NCBI GenBank assembly: GCA_022821385.1
Contig: JAJEDR010000024.1
Location: 1-39,489 of the forward strand
From: Rhodothermales bacterium
GTDB lineage: Bacteria; Bacteroidota; Rhodothermia; Rhodothermales; Bin80
Direction of reading: 5' to 3'
Length of the DNA stretch: 39,489 bases
Position 1 is the first letter of the stretch, and every line of letters begins with the position of its first letter. This document shows positions 1 through 7,837 of this stretch, in pieces. The position numbers and the translations under genes are program-made. Under the pieces are notes generated by a model, which saw only the letters and a list, made by a program, of their open reading frames with translations, was not told where the DNA came from and ran no database searches.

Positions 1-85
1 AAAAGGGCCGTTTTCAGGCCTTATGCGTAGGATTTTGTGTGAAATTGGGCCTAGCCAAAACTCCCCGGAAATTCAGGCTAGGACC
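1..85 (+). repeat. Dispersed repeat, copy 1
   Basis: A stretch of about 80 bases here aligns with 18383-18460 at roughly three quarters identity by eye. Shared blocks include TTTTCAGGCCT, ATAGGATT/GTAGGATT and CCAAAAC followed by CCCGG and ATTCAGG. It overlaps the last codons of the propeller lipoprotein gene, so in this copy the repeat supplies the end of a gene. The other copy abuts the left edge of the WD40 triplication. It has no obvious coding capacity. Its nature (interspersed element, duplicated 3' region, recombination scar) is not known to me. Confidence 0.55.
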
Positions 86-1125
86 TTGCCGCTTTCAGCC
101 TCAACCACAATCCATTCGGTTTCCAGAGCACCCTCCGGCCAGCTAAGCCGAAACCACAACCGGCCCTGGTCGTCTGGTACCATGGCATTGAATGCAGGTT
201 TAGTATCAGGCATGTCTTGGCGAAGCTCTTCTTGCCAGTTTTCGGGGTACCCTGCTGCTCGGGCGCTCTTTTCCTCCGATGTTACCGGTACACTCACATG
301 AGAAACCGCAAATTCGTTTGCCATGCTTCCATCGATCGCTAATGCTCTGATACTGATCTCGTCTGTCCATCCATAGTATATGAGGCCGTCCGAACCTACG
401 GCCAGAAGCGATCTCCGCCCAAACTGACGCGGAAACGGAATAGAAAAGCCGTCGTCAGAAATCGTCGTCACTTGCATGGAAGGGGTAAGCACCAACGAAT
501 CACGTAAGAATTGGCCCCTGTGGTCCACCAGTTTTATTTCTAGCATTCCGTCGATTTCACTTTCAGATCCCCTTGGCGAAGTCCGCAGGTATTCGAACAG
601 CAGTCCGGTCTCAAGGGAGCCAAGTATATCCGTTGGCCTCGCGCCAGAGTTTTCGTCAGTAGGGAGCTTCATCGTGTAGGCAAGTCCGTCGCCACCAGGT
701 GCGTACACGGTCAGGCGGTCACTATCCAGATCGTAGGCATATACTGAGTCTTGAGGTCCTACGTACAATTGCGGCGCAATACTAAATTCACCGGGGCCTT
801 CGCCCTCGCGCCCGACTTCGCGTATCAACGAACCATCGCTCGTGAACACGTGAAACCCAAACATTGCAAAGTCGGCCACAAACAAACGTCCCCTGGAATC
901 GACCGCAATATCCCAGACATTGTTGAAGAATACGGTATCACCCTCCGCTTCATCACCGATCCGCACAGATTCGGTTAATACCAATGCCTTGGCCTCAGTG
1001 CTTTGGTCGGCGACTTCATTGGTGCCACACGCACTTACCATGAGCCAGACGACACACATGACAATTGACCATGGATTGAGGCGTGGATTGCGACCTAACT
1101 GACACCTGAGCAATTCAACGTGCAT
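73..1125 (-). CDS. 6-bladed beta-propeller lipoprotein
   Basis: Predicted exported lipoprotein of about 350 residues. A basic N-terminus is followed by a hydrophobic stretch and a lipobox ending in SAC, so the lipidated cysteine would be about residue 33. The body has NHL/6-bladed-propeller blades, for example WDIAVDSRGRLFVAD followed by FHVFTSDGSLIREVGREGEG and the GPGEF turn typical of Bacteroidota propeller lipoproteins (PF17170-like). Such proteins sit in the periplasm or on the outer membrane; ligands are usually unknown. I chose the ATG at 1125 because it gives a normal lipoprotein signal. The frame stays open to a GTG at 1173, and a shorter start at 1059 is also possible. The C-terminal codons lie within a dispersed repeat. 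The exact function cannot be told from sequence. Confidence 0.8.
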   Translation of the reverse strand: MHVELLRCQLGRNPRLNPWSIVMCVVWLMVSACGTNEVADQSTEAKALVLTESVRIGDEAEGDTVFFNNVWDIAVDSRGRLFVADFAMFGFHVFTSDGSLIREVGREGEGPGEFSIAPQLYVGPQDSVYAYDLDSDRLTVYAPGGDGLAYTMKLPTDENSGARPTDILGSLETGLLFEYLRTSPRGSESEIDGMLEIKLVDHRGQFLRDSLVLTPSMQVTTISDDGFSIPFPRQFGRRSLLAVGSDGLIYYGWTDEISIRALAIDGSMANEFAVSHVSVPVTSEEKSARAAGYPENWQEELRQDMPDTKPAFNAMVPDDQGRLWFRLSWPEGALETEWIVVEAESGKVLA

Positions 1126-1506
1126 CTGTTCATTCTTGCTATTTGTTCTTCGCTTATCGTCAGTCCTCAGCACTTATCTCTTCTAAATCGTCCCTTGGCA
1201 TTCGCGCAACCTGAGCTTCAAGAAGTTCAAATACTTCCGCAATCGGCCCATCATACTTTGCAAGTTCAATGGCCATATTATTCGCTCTCAGAACTTTCTA
1301 GTATCCAGTGCCCCTCGCGAATGCTCTGTGAAGATGATTGCGCTAAGAATCACTCTAATCGATGAATCCTACGGTTGCCAAATCTAAGTATAACTCCCAA
1401 TCGTTGCCATATAAGCCCCTATAACCTCCTTAAATCGATCAACCCCGTAATTAGGTTAAGCCCCTTTCCTTATGCACAAACGCCATTTGACGCAATCCTG
1501 GCATAT
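1126..1506. other. Gene-poor stretch upstream of the lipoprotein
   Basis: About 380 bases between two minus-strand genes. The only coding candidate is the 38-codon minus-strand frame at 1160-1276. The rest (1277-1506) is AT-richer with many stops on both strands, and I see no hairpin-plus-T-tract terminator, tRNA or recognisable promoter in it. Confidence 0.5.
1160..1276 (-). CDS. Possible 38-aa small protein
   Basis: An ATG-initiated frame of 38 codons ends in TGA just upstream of the lipoprotein gene. Its peptide is acidic and helix-like, beginning MAIELAKYDGPIAEVFELLE and ending EEISAED. The composition resembles a genuine short protein or the tail of a decayed larger gene. An in-frame TAG lies eight codons upstream, so it cannot be much longer. 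There is only a weak purine-rich stretch before the ATG. I do not recognise a family; chance cannot be excluded. Confidence 0.25.
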   Translation of the reverse strand: MAIELAKYDGPIAEVFELLEAQVARMPRDDLEEISAED

Positions 1507-2250
1507 CTAGTCCTTAACATCATCTCCAATTCCAAATATGTGCTTCATGAACCGTCGAATGAGATTATTGGATTCTGGTGTTTCCTGTAGTGTTTCAATA
1601 AGTTCGTCTACCGGCATGCCGGCAATTTGCTCTGTGTATTGAGGGTAGGCACGCAGTCGTTGTTGCAACAGAGGCACTTTGAGTTCAGAATGAAACTGCG
1701 TGCAGTAGAGTGGGGCATCCGGCATACAGAACGCGTGGTTTTCAACAAGCGGGGTACCGGCCAGTCGAACAGCGCCCTGAGGGAGTCGAACAACAGTGTC
1801 CTGATGCCCCACATGGGCCAAGAACGGGTTTCCTAATTCACCGAAGATGGGATCCTTCTTTCCCTCCTCTGTCAAAGAAAGTTCAAGCGTACCCAGTTCT
1901 GCCAGTTGTGGATCAGTTATAACCAGCCCGCCTAGGGCGGCTGCCATAGCTTGAAAACCCCAACAAGACGCAAATACCGGTTTGCGTTTTGCGTAAAGTG
2001 AGCGCATGGCGTCCAGCGCTCGATCTAGCCAAGGTCCTCCCTCTGGTACAGAATAGTCTCCAGCTCCTCCGATCAACACCAGGTCTGTGCTGCGGAGCAT
2101 TTCGGGAGAAGGCGGGTCATTGACCAAATCTGCGGCAGAAATCTGTTCTGGGGAAGAGTCCAGTGCCTCAGCGAATGCGGTTACCTCGCTGATGCGCATC
2201 GGGTCATCCAGTTTGCGTATTTGCAAGAGGAGGATCTTGAGATTTGACAT
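1507..2250 (-). CDS. Class I glutamine amidotransferase-like protein
   Basis: A 247-residue single-domain GATase1 protein. The nucleophile elbow reads ASCWGFQAM, with the cysteine in the middle of the sheet-turn-helix. The partner motif is QFHSEL, giving the His and Glu of the Cys-His-Glu triad. GGAGDYSV near residue 62 matches the oxyanion-strand region. No synthetase domain is fused and no obvious acceptor enzyme is adjacent, so it belongs to the stand-alone GMP-synthase-glutaminase-like group, whose members hydrolyse glutamine or gamma-glutamyl compounds. The substrate is unknown. It lies 165 bases downstream of the ZIP-like gene on the same strand. Confidence 0.85.
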   Translation of the reverse strand: MSNLKILLLQIRKLDDPMRISEVTAFAEALDSSPEQISAADLVNDPPSPEMLRSTDLVLIGGAGDYSVPEGGPWLDRALDAMRSLYAKRKPVFASCWGFQAMAAALGGLVITDPQLAELGTLELSLTEEGKKDPIFGELGNPFLAHVGHQDTVVRLPQGAVRLAGTPLVENHAFCMPDAPLYCTQFHSELKVPLLQQRLRAYPQYTEQIAGMPVDELIETLQETPESNNLIRRFMKHIFGIGDDVKD

Positions 2251-2415
2251 AGTGACTGGTGATGCAAATCAGTTAAAAATACCGGAAGCCCCGCCTGCTC
2301 CCTGTAAGTTTCTGTATTCGGGTTTGCATGGATCAATCAGGAGGGCCGATCGGCTTCGGGAGTTGTTAATTGATTTATTGTTCACTGGTCAAAGAAGGGT
2401 CGTCGTGACATCAAC

Positions 2416-3075
2416 CTAATGGTTGTATCCGTGATGGTCATGTATATCTGTACTTTTTGACGTATTGTGCGAGTGTGGACCTCCATGACGGCCCTCGTGA
2501 AAGATAACATGCAATAAAGAGCCAGCCACGAATGCTTGAAAGTAGCTGCTCCCCACAAATTCATCGGCCAATATACCGGAAAGAAAGAACCCGGTAGCAG
2601 TTGCCAGCAATAGTCCTGCAATGCCGGCCATAGCGGTGATTGTACCATAGCGAGGTTGCAAAATCCACCAGATCATGAGTCCAACGGCGATGCGATGGAT
2701 CGCTATGGGGAGCGTGGCGATAGGCTGATCTGTGTTCAGGCTTGCACCTTCCAAAAGAGCATGCAGAAAAAGTCCAATAAATCCTGCAATGATGGAAAAT
2801 GCTTCAGTCTTTTTTGCAATTCCGTGGGAGATATGCGTGACTGCAAGGGGCATCAAAAGCCCTAAAGCCATGGCTCCCAGGAGGGACGCAATGCTAACCA
2901 ACTCCCAACCTTTATGTGTAATCTGATGCCCGAGTACCTGTATCAGCACTAAAAGGGGCACTACTACATACATACTTCGGTCGAAGACGCGCGTAAGCCT
3001 GGGATGGTCATGCAGTACCGAGTATAGGAGAGCTCCTATTATTGGCGCACTTAGAGCGTAAAGAAGGGGGACCAT
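2416..3075 (-). CDS. ZIP-like divalent metal transporter
   Basis: A 219-residue integral membrane protein with about seven or eight hydrophobic segments. Two helices carry polar, potentially metal-binding motifs: FLHALLEGASL near residue 100 (like the H-x3-EG pattern of ZIP helix IV) and AIHRIAVGLMIWW near residue 125. A further AGSLLHVIFHEGRH occurs before the C-terminus. The tail is histidine-rich (HGGPHSHN, DIHDHHGYNH), as is common for zinc or iron transporters. I infer a ZIP-family permease or a close relative. The motif match is partial, so metal specificity and direction are open. A 7-bp inverted repeat sits directly in front of the start codon. Confidence 0.7.
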   Translation of the reverse strand: MVPLLYALSAPIIGALLYSVLHDHPRLTRVFDRSMYVVVPLLVLIQVLGHQITHKGWELVSIASLLGAMALGLLMPLAVTHISHGIAKKTEAFSIIAGFIGLFLHALLEGASLNTDQPIATLPIAIHRIAVGLMIWWILQPRYGTITAMAGIAGLLLATATGFFLSGILADEFVGSSYFQAFVAGSLLHVIFHEGRHGGPHSHNTSKSTDIHDHHGYNH

Positions 3076-3111
3076 CTAGTATTCAGGTGAAATAAACGCG
3101 CAATATACTAG
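3076..3111 (-). promoter_or_regulatory. Inverted repeat in the leader of the ZIP-like gene
   Basis: CTAGTAT at 3076-3082 is the exact reverse complement of ATACTAG at 3105-3111, with 22 bases between. The proximal arm touches the ATG of the transporter gene. It could be an operator for a dimeric metalloregulator or a leader hairpin that hides the ribosome entry site. Seven-bp arms can occur by chance. Confidence 0.3.
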
Positions 3112-3526
3112 CCATTCGGCAATTTTGATTATTGTCGCAATTCGTTTGAGCGGAATCAGGCTAATACCTTGAACTGGATTCAAACGGAAGCGTTTTTGGA
3201 TGGGCGCGAGTCAGGGCAGACGGTAACTGACTGGATTGTGATTGGAGGAGTATATGGAATGTTCATTAATGATCGGATAGTTTATATCGGAGGAACGCCA
3301 TTTTACCGCAAGTTCGGGGCGGCATAGTGCCAAAGCTTGTTGAGTCTGTGCCGTCGAACGCAATCTTGCTAGGAAATTCTCCAGAGACAACTCCCGGAGG
3401 ATACGTGCCTTGCCATTCGCGATAAAATACGTTCCTCGAGGTTAAAACATTGATTGGAGTCGATCTCAGTCTGCGGTCTGTTTGAGGCAGGTCATAGGAG
3501 TTCACATTCAAATATCCACGCGAAGA
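3076..3526. other. Divergent intergenic region with decayed-looking frames
   Basis: About 450 bases separate the ZIP-like gene from prmC. On the plus strand an uninterrupted frame of about 64 codons ends at 3327. It lacks an ATG except one leaving 22 residues; a TTG at 3169 would give 52 residues. The peptide (DWIVIGGVYGMFINDRIVYI) reads like real protein, possibly the end of a broken gene. On the minus strand a frame ending at 3266 runs back into prmC; its extension across the prmC start suggests a shadow. The prmC promoter must also lie here, but I cannot place it. Confidence 0.35.
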
Positions 3527-4429
3527 ATGCATGTAAAGGCCATATTTCGGGAAGTGGAAAAACTGTTGGAACAGGCAAGTGTCCCGTCTCCCCGACGTAC
3601 GGCAGTATGGATTCTTTGCGAAATAATCAGATGTAGCCCGATACATTTGATTAGTCGTGAAGATGATCGACTTGGGAGGAATCAGGTCATCAGAATCCGG
3701 GAGGCAGCCCAACGCTGCGCTGCTCATGAACCGGTACAATACGTTTTAGGGTACGCGGAATTTCGCGGATTACATCTGCGTGTATCTCCTGATGTTCTAA
3801 TACCACGACCGGAAACAGAGCAAATGATCGAGATTGCTCTTGATGCTGTTGGGCCAGACGGTACATTAGAAGTGTTGGACATCGGTACCGGCAGTGGCTG
3901 CATTGCACTGAGCATGAAGCACGCTTTGCCTGCATCCCAGGTAACGGCTTGTGATATCAGTGCCCCCGCACTCCAAATTGCCAGGAATAATGCTAAGAAA
4001 AATGGGCTTGATGTCAGGTTCATCATGGCAGATTTAATGAGTTGTGATTTTGTGCATACAGTTGGTACAGGATACAACTTGGTTATTGCTAATCCTCCAT
4101 ACATACCGGACAGCGAACGTTCACAGCTGCCCCGGATGGTGCGGAATTACGAGCCGGGAATTGCTCTTTTCTGCGGTGACGATCCTCTTGAGTTTTACCG
4201 GGTCATTGCTGATAAACTCGGTAGTGGCCTGCTACGCCAAGGGGGGACGCTTGTGCTGGAAACGCACGTAGATTATGCAGACTCTGTCGGTACGCTGTTG
4301 CAGCAAAAAAAAGATGTCTTACAGGTTCAGATCGAGCCGGATTTGGCAGGATTGTCCAGATTCGTAATCGCAAACTACTCTGGAGAAAATCATCCGGTCA
4401 GGGGTAGGACGCAAACCACAGCAACTTGA
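3527..4429 (+). CDS. prmC: Release factor glutamine N5-methyltransferase
   Basis: PrmC methylates the glutamine of the GGQ motif in peptide release factors RF1/RF2, using S-adenosylmethionine. The 300-residue product has the family layout: a helical N-terminal domain (1-85), then a Rossmann methyltransferase with PRPETE (93-98), the SAM-binding DIGTGSG (118-124) and the catalytic NPPY (189-192). I chose the ATG at 3527; an upstream in-frame ATG at 3482 would add 15 residues unlike the family. It is followed after four bases by the carbon-nitrogen hydrolase gene, so the two are probably cotranscribed. A run of eight A lies at 4305-4312 near the 3' end. Confidence 0.93.
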   Translation: MHVKAIFREVEKLLEQASVPSPRRTAVWILCEIIRCSPIHLISREDDRLGRNQVIRIREAAQRCAAHEPVQYVLGYAEFRGLHLRVSPDVLIPRPETEQMIEIALDAVGPDGTLEVLDIGTGSGCIALSMKHALPASQVTACDISAPALQIARNNAKKNGLDVRFIMADLMSCDFVHTVGTGYNLVIANPPYIPDSERSQLPRMVRNYEPGIALFCGDDPLEFYRVIADKLGSGLLRQGGTLVLETHVDYADSVGTLLQQKKDVLQVQIEPDLAGLSRFVIANYSGENHPVRGRTQTTAT

Positions 4430-4433
4430 ATCA

Positions 4434-5339
4434 ATGAAGCTCGCGCTTATCCAATGCTCAGCATCAAATGATGTGGAAACCAATCTGACCAAGGGGCTGG
4501 ATTCCCTAGAGACGGCTACGCAGGCAGGGGCAAATCTGGTTGTGTATCCGGAGCTTGCATTTACCCCTTTTTATCCTCAACACCGAAAGGTGCGTTATCC
4601 CGAGTGCAGAGGAAATGATTTGCCACCATTATCGCTTGCTGAAGAGATTCCCGGCCGTACAACAGACGCTTTCTGCGCAGCGGCCAAAAGACTGGGAGTG
4701 GTTGTGGTTCTCAATCTGTACGCACGGGAAGGCGATACTGCTTTTGATGCTTCACCGGTGATTGATGCGGACGGTACGCTCCTGGGCGTAACAAGAATGA
4801 TGCACATTACGCAGTACGAAGGATTCTATGAACAAGACTACTATACAGCTGCAGGTAGCCGGGCCCCGGTGTACAATACTGCTGCTGGTCGGGTTGGTGT
4901 AGCCATTTGCTACGACCGACATTATGGAGAATATCTGCGTGCCCTCGCTCTGCAGCGAGCGGATGTGGTGGTTGTCCCCCAGGCAGGTGCACGTGATGAG
5001 TGGCCGAAGGGGTTATTTGAAGCGGAGTTGAGGGTGGGAGCATTCCAAAATGGCTACTACATGGCTCTCGCCAACCGTGTGGGGCCGGAAGACATCCTGA
5101 CCTTTGGTGGAGGATCTTTTGTGGTTGATCCGGCAGGTAGCGTTGTGGCCCAGGCGCCCACGATATCCGAGGATATTCTTTATGCCGACCTGGATTTGAA
5201 GCGCTGCGAGGAATCCCACGCTCGACAATTATTTCTTAAACACCGCCGCCCCGATATCTATTCGGGTGGAGCGGTTTGTTTTCAGAATTGCGAGAATTCG
5301 GAGTATGGCGTGTGCTGCCAGGCCCCTGTAGCCACGTAA
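4434..5339 (+). CDS. Carbon-nitrogen hydrolase (nitrilase superfamily)
   Basis: A 301-residue protein of the PF00795 fold, most like N-carbamoylputrescine amidase/beta-ureidopropionase-type amidases, which hydrolyse non-peptide C-N bonds. The catalytic Glu (VVYPEL, E40) and nucleophilic Cys (VAICYDRHYGE, C159) are present. The position of the catalytic lysine, normally in an RKxH motif, reads TRMMHI, with Met122 where Lys is expected. The following GFYEQDYY aligns with the usual GYxEKFYF, so the alignment is fairly secure. The C-terminus past HRRPDIYSG is about 20 residues longer than usual, and those codons overlap the convergent thioredoxin gene. Substrate is unknown; activity is doubtful unless this subfamily uses another residue. 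Confidence 0.85.
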   Translation: MKLALIQCSASNDVETNLTKGLDSLETATQAGANLVVYPELAFTPFYPQHRKVRYPECRGNDLPPLSLAEEIPGRTTDAFCAAAKRLGVVVVLNLYAREGDTAFDASPVIDADGTLLGVTRMMHITQYEGFYEQDYYTAAGSRAPVYNTAAGRVGVAICYDRHYGEYLRALALQRADVVVVPQAGARDEWPKGLFEAELRVGAFQNGYYMALANRVGPEDILTFGGGSFVVDPAGSVVAQAPTISEDILYADLDLKRCEESHARQLFLKHRRPDIYSGGAVCFQNCENSEYGVCCQAPVAT

Positions 5340-5800
5340 CGCAGGGCAATGCTAAAATCATCCTTTGCCCAATATCCTGGACATTTTGTAATGTAGCTGC
5401 CATCGCTCCCGAGGAACACGGTAGTAGGTGTGCCTTCGGCTCCCAGGTGATATCCCAGCTCCATGGATGAAAGATTATGTCCCCAAAAGTCATGGCGGGT
5501 TTCGGCATCGTCAATATTTAGCCGTCCATAGGCGAAATTGTCCTGAACGTAGGCAACCAGAGCGGCATCCGTATAGACCTCCTGCTGCATTTTTCGACAC
5601 CATCCACACCATGGAGCATAGATGTCAATAAGGATGGGTTGGCCTGTTCTAGCAGCAGTTGCAACAGCTTCATCGAAGGTGGGCCAACTCATGGGAGCCG
5701 GCAATACTTCAGGTTCGGGTGTGGTAGTCTCCGTTATATCGTCACGGGTGCACCCGAAGATCAGGAGCACCACGAGTGGAAATGTGCGACGCAACATCAT
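5282..5800 (-). CDS. Thioredoxin-fold lipoprotein
   Basis: A 172-residue exported thioredoxin-like protein. A short hydrophobic signal ends with the lipobox LIFGC (Cys17), predicting membrane anchoring outside the cytoplasm. The active site is PWCGWCRKM (Cys65, Cys68), of the DUF255/Thioredoxin_7 or DsbD-gamma type. The cis-proline loop is seen in EGTPTTVFLG. It likely acts in periplasmic disulfide reduction or isomerisation. Its start overlaps the stop of the upstream glycosyltransferase gene in an ATGA junction, so translation is probably coupled. Its 3' end overlaps the convergent C-N hydrolase gene by 58 bases. Confidence 0.85.
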   Translation of the reverse strand: MMLRRTFPLVVLLIFGCTRDDITETTTPEPEVLPAPMSWPTFDEAVATAARTGQPILIDIYAPWCGWCRKMQQEVYTDAALVAYVQDNFAYGRLNIDDAETRHDFWGHNLSSMELGYHLGAEGTPTTVFLGSDGSYITKCPGYWAKDDFSIALRYVATGAWQHTPYSEFSQF

Positions 5801-6969
5801 CCGTTCAGGAGGGGGAGGTAGGCGGCAATAAAACGTTCAGATTCTGTAGCAAAGTTAAAAACTTTTTGGACATCATGCGTATTCGTGACCCATTTTTGGC
5901 GTAACTCGGTATTGCTGACCGCGCGGTTTAAGGCAACGGCCAGAGCTTTTGTGTTGCCGGGGGGTACTACGCAGCCCACACTGAAACGCTGTATGATCTG
6001 TGAAATTTCAGGGAGATCACTGGCAATGACCGGTACGCCTGCAGCCAGATATTCAAAAAGTTTGTTGGGAAGTGCATATCTGTGATTCAGGCAACAGTCT
6101 TCCAGGAATGTAAGCCCGAGGTCGGCCGATGCTGTAACTGCAAGTAGTTTTTCGGGCGGTACAGGGTCAATAAATCGGACTTTCGATTGTAGCTCAAGAT
6201 TTTGAACCAAATGTTCTATATCAGATCGCAATGGTCCACGCCCCATGAAAACCAGGACAGCGTTGTCTATATGCAGCATTGCCTCAACCATCACTGATGC
6301 TCCCCGGTGCTTCTGCAGATTACCCTGATGGAGTATAATCGTCACGTTTGGAGGTAATGCAAGGCGCTCACGCAGGGAGCGCGAGGAGGTGGCGGGCTGT
6401 GGTGCAGGGATGTTGCGCATCAGGCAGATGTTTTGAACATTGTGTGTTTTCTGTAGATGATGAGCAATGCTTTCACTTACTGTGTAGACGCAATTGGCAC
6501 GATGGATGTGCAAGTGTTGTATAACCTCCCAAGTGGTTCGGACCCACGGTCGCCGGGTAGTTGAGGGGACGTGTGTATAAAGTTCGCGTGCGTCAAAGAC
6601 CAGTCGGGCATGATGGCGGTCTGCGGCCTGGCGCATTGCAGGCAGGGTATACAGATCACTTGCGTGGTAGACCGTAGACTTTATGTATTTCAGAGCAGAC
6701 TTGAATTGTCGATGATTACGCCAGAAAAAGCGGGGGCCAGACCCAGGTGGTCTGGGGAGGCAGATGAGGTTTACGTCCTGAATGTTCATCCTGGTCATGC
6801 CCACCGGGGTACCAAGTCCCAATACGAGAACTTTGAGTCCCAATTCGGACAGCAGACCCAGTTGCCGGAGCGCACGCGAATTAGCCCTTGGATCCCCTGT
6901 CAGGGCGAACGCAACGTCCACTGAATGATGTACAGATTTACTCAAGTCCGAGTGTTCGTGTAACTCCAT
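5797..6969 (-). CDS. Family 4-type glycosyltransferase
   Basis: A 390-residue GT-B glycosyltransferase. The C-terminal Rossmann half holds the nucleotide-sugar binding region, with LHQGNLQKHRG, VFMGRGPL and the family motif PNKLFEYLAAGVPVIASDLPEI followed by a VPPGN turn. The N-terminal acceptor domain contains HASDLYTLP and FDARELY, common in GT4 enzymes that build surface polysaccharides or glycolipids. No membrane segment is seen; it should act at the inner face of the membrane. It is the first gene of a two-gene unit with the thioredoxin lipoprotein and is divergent from plsC. Donor and acceptor cannot be told. Confidence 0.87.
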   Translation of the reverse strand: MELHEHSDLSKSVHHSVDVAFALTGDPRANSRALRQLGLLSELGLKVLVLGLGTPVGMTRMNIQDVNLICLPRPPGSGPRFFWRNHRQFKSALKYIKSTVYHASDLYTLPAMRQAADRHHARLVFDARELYTHVPSTTRRPWVRTTWEVIQHLHIHRANCVYTVSESIAHHLQKTHNVQNICLMRNIPAPQPATSSRSLRERLALPPNVTIILHQGNLQKHRGASVMVEAMLHIDNAVLVFMGRGPLRSDIEHLVQNLELQSKVRFIDPVPPEKLLAVTASADLGLTFLEDCCLNHRYALPNKLFEYLAAGVPVIASDLPEISQIIQRFSVGCVVPPGNTKALAVALNRAVSNTELRQKWVTNTHDVQKVFNFATESERFIAAYLPLLNG

Positions 6970-6981
6970 GGGAAAGCGCAG

Positions 6982-7010
6982 TATAATGCTCGCGTCTATT
7001 GAAATTCAAT
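6982..7010. promoter_or_regulatory. Divergent promoter region with palindrome
   Basis: The 70 bases between the divergent glycosyltransferase and plsC genes contain a TATAAT on the plus strand (6982-6987) and, just after it, ATTGAA-A-TTCAAT (6998-7010), a near-perfect palindrome. These fit a -10 element and an operator, but no convincing -35 element is visible, so both are tentative. Confidence 0.25.
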
Positions 7011-7039
7011 TATTTACCATAAACGGAGTGTAGGCAGCA

Positions 7040-7837
7040 ATGTGGGTCTGGTTACGTCTTGTGTGCGCCTTGGTCTTAACCATAATTGGCAGTATTCATA
7101 CGAGTATCGGGGCATCATTACGTCCTAGTGGTGAGCGCCTCGCCTACAGGATGAAACGTCAAGGTATGGCAGCTCGGCTATTTTGTCGTGTTCTGAATAT
7201 TCATGTGAAGGCATCCAGCAACGCAAGATTGGCGCCAGGCGTATTGAGGGTAAGCAACCATTTGACGGTACTTGATCCAATATTCCTTGCATCCAAACTG
7301 GATGTCTGTTTTGCGGGAAAAGCTGAGATCACACGCTGGCCGATAGTCGGGTGGATCTGTCATACCTATGCCATGCTGCTGGTCGATCGATCCCGTAAGG
7401 GACGAGCTAAAGCGTTTGCCTCCCAAGTCCAGACTCGCCTCATGGAACGCGGTTCGGTTATGGTGTTCCCTGAAGGTACGACGGGTGATGGTAAGGCATT
7501 GTTGCCATTCAAGACGGGTGCCTTCGAGAGCATCAAGGACTGGGATGAGGGGCGTGTACAACCAATATTTGTAAATGTGATCGGTCTTGACGGGCGTGCC
7601 ATGCAGGGTAGCGAAGGACGGGAAAAAGTTTCCAATGTACACCACGATACGTTTGTCGGAGATGTGCACTACCTGGCAGGTTTCAAGCGACTGGACATAG
7701 AGTTGCGGATCGGTCCGTTTATTGAAACCCAGGGCATGGATCGTAAAGCAATCTCGAAAGTGGTCAGAAAGGCTATCTTGGCACTTGCCGAAACAATACC
7801 TGCGACGCATAGTAGCGAACACAATGCAGGATATTGA
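7040..7837 (+). CDS. plsC: 1-acyl-sn-glycerol-3-phosphate acyltransferase
   Basis: A PlsC-type acyltransferase of 265 residues that adds the second acyl chain to make phosphatidic acid at the inner membrane. The HX4D catalytic motif is NHLTVLD (His74, Asp79) and the acceptor-binding motif is FPEGTTG (143-149). A single N-terminal hydrophobic segment (about residues 3-20) should anchor it. The gene opens a tightly packed plus-strand operon; its last 14 bases overlap the start of the htrA-like gene. Other lysophospholipid acyltransferases share these motifs, so the exact acceptor is inferred. Confidence 0.87.
   Translation: MWVWLRLVCALVLTIIGSIHTSIGASLRPSGERLAYRMKRQGMAARLFCRVLNIHVKASSNARLAPGVLRVSNHLTVLDPIFLASKLDVCFAGKAEITRWPIVGWICHTYAMLLVDRSRKGRAKAFASQVQTRLMERGSVMVFPEGTTGDGKALLPFKTGAFESIKDWDEGRVQPIFVNVIGLDGRAMQGSEGREKVSNVHHDTFVGDVHYLAGFKRLDIELRIGPFIETQGMDRKAISKVVRKAILALAETIPATHSSEHNAGY

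Noticed and set aside
1120..1590. Two plus-strand frames of 71-81 codons in the gene-poor interval
   Set aside because: Composition is not protein-like, they overlap real minus-strand genes at their ends, and no start context is seen.
3266..3739. 157-codon minus-strand frame over the prmC start
   Set aside because: It runs deep into prmC in antisense and shows no known motif; the part outside prmC is too short to judge.
7722..7823. Longer N-terminus for the HtrA-like protease
   Set aside because: The extension lies wholly inside plsC, places 34 extra residues before the membrane anchor, and is unneeded because the ATG at 7824 gives a normal start.
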